Under the pieces are notes generated by a model. That model was not told the DNA's origin, made no database searches, and was given only the letters and a program-made list of their open reading frames with translations. A stretch of DNA of 64,000 nucleotides, from NCBI RefSeq assembly GCF_000332055.1, contig NZ_ALVZ01000223.1, forward strand, positions 20,219 through 84,218. The letters run 5' to 3'. This DNA comes from Xenococcus sp. PCC 7305. GTDB lineage: Bacteria; Cyanobacteriota; Cyanobacteriia; Cyanobacteriales; Xenococcaceae. Shown piece by piece: positions 61,575 to 64,000 of this stretch. Numbering within the stretch: the first letter of the stretch is position 1; each line of letters starts with the position of its first letter. The position numbers were made by a program, and so were the translations under genes.

Positions 61575-63353
61575 TCACAATATTTTTTCAATGATTAACC
61601 AATTGCCTGCATAATTTAGCCTGCCGACGACATTAATCTCTATGCCATTGGTGAGATTTAATAGTTGCTGATTGACCTGGGGCTCGATGGTAATTAACTG
61701 CCAAGATTTTTGTGGGATATCTTGGGGTTCTTGGAGTGTAAATCTATAGTCTTGTTCTCCATGTAGTTGGAAAATTCCCCGATAATGATTTCCTTGGGGG
61801 ACAAGATAATTATCAAGATCTTCGTGAGGATAATTACCATCTACTGGATATTTTTCGGGATGCTCTAAATAATATTTTTGCCAGTGCAACCATTGAGGAT
61901 TGTTTGGCGACAAGTTATACAGGGGAATTACTGCTGAGGGAGCGAATTGATCTTCTAATAAAGCATCTTGCAATGTTCTGACTGGTAATTCTCTAGGTTG
62001 ACAATTCTGTTCAATACATAACTTTGCCGCCATTCCCGCAGCTTGACCAATATTCATCACCACTGGTTGTAAGCGGGTACTGCCATTGGCAATATGGGAA
62101 ACAGAAATATTTTTTTCGCAGGCGATTAAGCCGTCAATGGATTGGGGAATCAGTGCATCGTAGGGAATGGTAAAAGGTGTTCCTGTCCAGCGTCCACCCC
62201 ATTTGATAGATTTGGGCTCTAGGGGAAAATCGAATCCTGGGTAATGATGATCGTTGGCATAGTTACCGATCGTGATCGCATTTACTTGTCCTTGGTCATT
62301 TACGGGTAAAGCAGCGACTGAACCATTTGCCATCGGTAAAATGTCATGTTCTGTAATAGTGGTTTTGCCGATAATTCTACGGCTTTCTCGATAGTAGGGA
62401 TGGAGGGCAAAGGCGGGATCAAGTTTAATTTCTGAGTTTTGTAAAATCTGATTTTCGTGGTGAGGAAAAATGTTACTCGCTAAGCCGTAATTACCTGCTA
62501 ATTCTGTTTGCAAATATTCAGCATATTTATAGCTATGGTTATAGGCTTCTAGTAGAAATTCATCGGCTGCTGTTGCTGATTGGGTTAGGCGATCGATTCC
62601 GAGGCCATAATCATTTCCTGCGATCGGCCAATTTATCATGTAGAGGTTATCGGTTAGTTTTCCGTAGTTGAGAAATTTTTCCGCACCATAATTTTCCCAA
62701 GTATTCTTAAATAGATTTCCCCCCTGTTCCCTGTTCCCTATTCCCTGTTCCCTATTCCCTTCTTCCAACAAAAAAACCCAAGTCGGTGCTTGAACAGTAT
62801 ATTTCTCAGTTATTTCATTATGTTCAATTGGTGCGCTGGGTTCGTTGAATTCTGCTTGTAATTCCCAACCCCAACGATGGGGGATTTCTGCGATCGCAAG
62901 TAAATCTCCTAATTCTGTGGCATCAATGGTGATGGTTGCTTCGATGGTGAGGTTAGCAAAGGTTACGCCCGTAATGCGATCGCCTTGCTTGAGAACAGCT
63001 AAAGGTTTTCCTGTTTTTATGACTTGTAATTTGTCTAATTCTTCTGTCCAATTGTCGAAAATCTTTGCACCTACAGCGGGATGATAGGTAAAGAGGCTCA
63101 CCCAAGCGTTGTCTAATCCACCGCTTTGTCTTTTTTGTAATTCCTTAATATATGCTCTCCATAAACCTGTTTGCCAAGCTGCTAATTCGTTACCATCGGG
63201 GGCGCAAACTCCTGCTGAGGTTAGCATTCCGCCGAGCCAAGAAAATTCTGTGGCTAATACGGTTTGTACTCCAGAGCGAGCGGATTGAATTGCGGCGGCG
63301 ACTCCTCCTGTTCCAGCACCAACAACTAAGACATCTGTGCTTATTTTGTCCAT
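61575..63353 (-). CDS. FAD-dependent oxidoreductase (FAD_oxidored family) with an in-frame repeat insertion
   Basis: The 592-residue flavoprotein has the N-terminal FAD site VLVVGAGTGGVAAAIQSARSG, LATEFSWLGGMLTSAG, ITIDATELGDLLA, RIIGKTTITEHDI and the late NGSTRLQPVVMNIGQAAGMAA, which belong to the FAD_oxidored/xanthan-lyase-associated group. The substrate is unknown. Near residues 197-212 the frame contains EEGNREQGIGNREQGGNL, encoded by a GGGAACA/GGGAATA heptamer array (62719-62763) and absent from typical members. The array keeps the frame open. It may be tolerated in a surface loop. Confidence 0.85.
   Translation of the reverse strand: MDKISTDVLVVGAGTGGVAAAIQSARSGVQTVLATEFSWLGGMLTSAGVCAPDGNELAAWQTGLWRAYIKELQKRQSGGLDNAWVSLFTYHPAVGAKIFDNWTEELDKLQVIKTGKPLAVLKQGDRITGVTFANLTIEATITIDATELGDLLAIAEIPHRWGWELQAEFNEPSAPIEHNEITEKYTVQAPTWVFLLEEGNREQGIGNREQGGNLFKNTWENYGAEKFLNYGKLTDNLYMINWPIAGNDYGLGIDRLTQSATAADEFLLEAYNHSYKYAEYLQTELAGNYGLASNIFPHHENQILQNSEIKLDPAFALHPYYRESRRIIGKTTITEHDILPMANGSVAALPVNDQGQVNAITIGNYANDHHYPGFDFPLEPKSIKWGGRWTGTPFTIPYDALIPQSIDGLIACEKNISVSHIANGSTRLQPVVMNIGQAAGMAAKLCIEQNCQPRELPVRTLQDALLEDQFAPSAVIPLYNLSPNNPQWLHWQKYYLEHPEKYPVDGNYPHEDLDNYLVPQGNHYRGIFQLHGEQDYRFTLQEPQDIPQKSWQLITIEPQVNQQLLNLTNGIEINVVGRLNYAGNWLIIEKIL
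62719..62763. repeat. STRR heptamer array inside a coding region
   Basis: About six units of TTCCCTG/TTCCCTA lie in the FAD oxidoreductase gene. They are the same type as the intergenic arrays at 32704-32735 and 45149-45186. Confidence 0.88.
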
Positions 63354-63445
63354 GAAAGGTTTTTGGCAAGTTTACGTGGGAAAACCAAAGTGTAATTGCT
63401 GTTTTTCAAAATCTGCAACAGGCGATCAACAAATTGACTTTGATT

Positions 63446-64000
63446 TTAGGGAAACCATCGCCCTACATCATGAACCGCATCAGCAATTTCTCTAAAAGTA
63501 TTAGAGTTGCCTAACTTACTAATGATGTGAATATTTTCTCTAATTTGAATCAATAAGCTACTACGCTTTAAACTGGCTGAGTAGTGAAGTAATTCACTCC
63601 AGCAAGAATAAATAGAAGAATCACAAATTATGTGTAAATTATAAGTAAGTTTGCTTAATAATTTAGCTTTGTCAGATTCTGAGCTGATATACTGCGCTCC
63701 ATGTAATACTTCTAAAAACAGATGTTCAGGTAGATGAGGGACAAGTAAAATTAGCAATCTTACTTGATCAAATTCAAAATCAATACTTTTAATTGTTTTA
63801 AAGGCTTCTGGTAAAATTTCAGGTAAATGAGTGACGAGAGAACTTAATGCAGCTGCTCGATTGCTTTTATCTTTGATTTTTCGTGCTGCGGATAAGGCTT
63901 CTGGAAAAATCGCAGGTAAATGAGTTGCTATAGAACTTAATGCAACTGCTCGCTTATAATTATCTTTAATTTTTCGTGCTGAGGATAAGGCTTCTGCGAA
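63446..64000 (-). CDS. C-terminal part of a 31-residue helical-repeat protein, truncated by the window edge
   Basis: The minus-strand frame is open from the window edge to TAG at 63446 and gives 184 C-terminal residues. They hold four collinear 31-residue units, the clearest being EALSSARKIKDNYKRAVALSSIATHLPAIFP and its near copy with EALSAARKIKDKSNRAAALSSL; the last two are degenerate. Each unit looks like two short helices, i.e. an alpha-solenoid. Repeats of the ALxxARxIKDxxxRAxALSxLxxHLP kind are common at the C-termini of large cyanobacterial STAND/NACHT-type NTPases and signalling proteins. Whether this protein has an NTPase or effector domain lies outside the window. Confidence 0.75.
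   Translation of the reverse strand, partial: FAEALSSARKIKDNYKRAVALSSIATHLPAIFPEALSAARKIKDKSNRAAALSSLVTHLPEILPEAFKTIKSIDFEFDQVRLLILLVPHLPEHLFLEVLHGAQYISSESDKAKLLSKLTYNLHIICDSSIYSCWSELLHYSASLKRSSLLIQIRENIHIISKLGNSNTFREIADAVHDVGRWFP

Noticed and set aside
1..64000. tRNA or rRNA genes
   Set aside because: Looking through the intergenic regions by eye for T-loop motifs such as GGTTCGAATCC on both strands gave nothing; a tRNA search program would be decisive.

Overview
This is an AT-rich cyanobacterial chromosome segment. The evidence is a phycocyanin rod operon (cpcB, cpcA, two rod linkers, cpcD) followed by the bilin reductase gene pcyA, plus CP12, the SufR/SufB pair, two type IV pilin-like genes, many GCGATCGC (HIP1) palindromes and many heptameric short tandem repeats between genes. 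The genus cannot be fixed from the sequence alone. No tRNA, rRNA, CRISPR array, intact transposase or prophage was seen.

Layout. 1-8.4 kb: cobS end, a sensor kinase, a dynamin-like GTPase, a phosphopantetheinyl transferase, wecB and hisD. 8.4-14.1 kb: an enlarged, divergent carotenoid-oxygenase homologue, a two-partner-secretion haemagglutinin-type exoprotein and a GyrI-like protein. 14.2-21.1 kb: a phosphohexomutase, a sugar-type symporter, a phosphoribosyltransferase, two pilin-like genes (the first without a usable start), a TPR protein and rnc. 21.2-24.6 kb: a fused aldolase-dehydrogenase, cp12 and fabI. 24.8-32.6 kb: an accessory catabolic-looking island with an HpaI-type aldolase, two MDR oxidoreductases, a Rid protein without the RidA arginine, and an operon of two serine-less alpha/beta-hydrolase paralogues flanking a BKACE enzyme, together with a decayed FG-GAP/RTX gene. 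32.6-36.0 kb: a small inverted-repeat element, then an ECF sigma / anti-sigma / NDH-2 / DoxX operon. 36.1-40.5 kb: a kinase with two response regulators. 40.6-44.8 kb: pcyA and the cpc operon. 45.2-51.4 kb: lepB, a PatA-N-like protein, an orphan sugar ABC permease, a membrane protein, and divergent sufR/sufB with SufR boxes. 51.6 kb: a Fic gene remnant. 52.2-58.4 kb: a 1614-residue TPR/glycosyltransferase/methyltransferase polyprotein and a GT9 enzyme. 58.5-63.4 kb: clpS, gatD, a membrane-anchored HTH-like protein with phased TTGCA repeats upstream, pgeF and an FAD oxidoreductase. 63.4-64.0 kb: the C-terminal end of a 31-residue helical-repeat protein running off the window.

How the genes fit together. 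Core functions are light harvesting (cpc plus pcyA, with PcyA making the chromophore for CpcA and CpcB), Calvin-cycle switching (CP12), Fe-S assembly and its regulation, fatty acid and histidine synthesis, and protein export. The accessory part is dominated by cell-surface and carbohydrate genes and by the unexplained catabolic island, which is my best candidate for an undescribed pathway. Heptamer repeats have entered or touched at least three coding regions.
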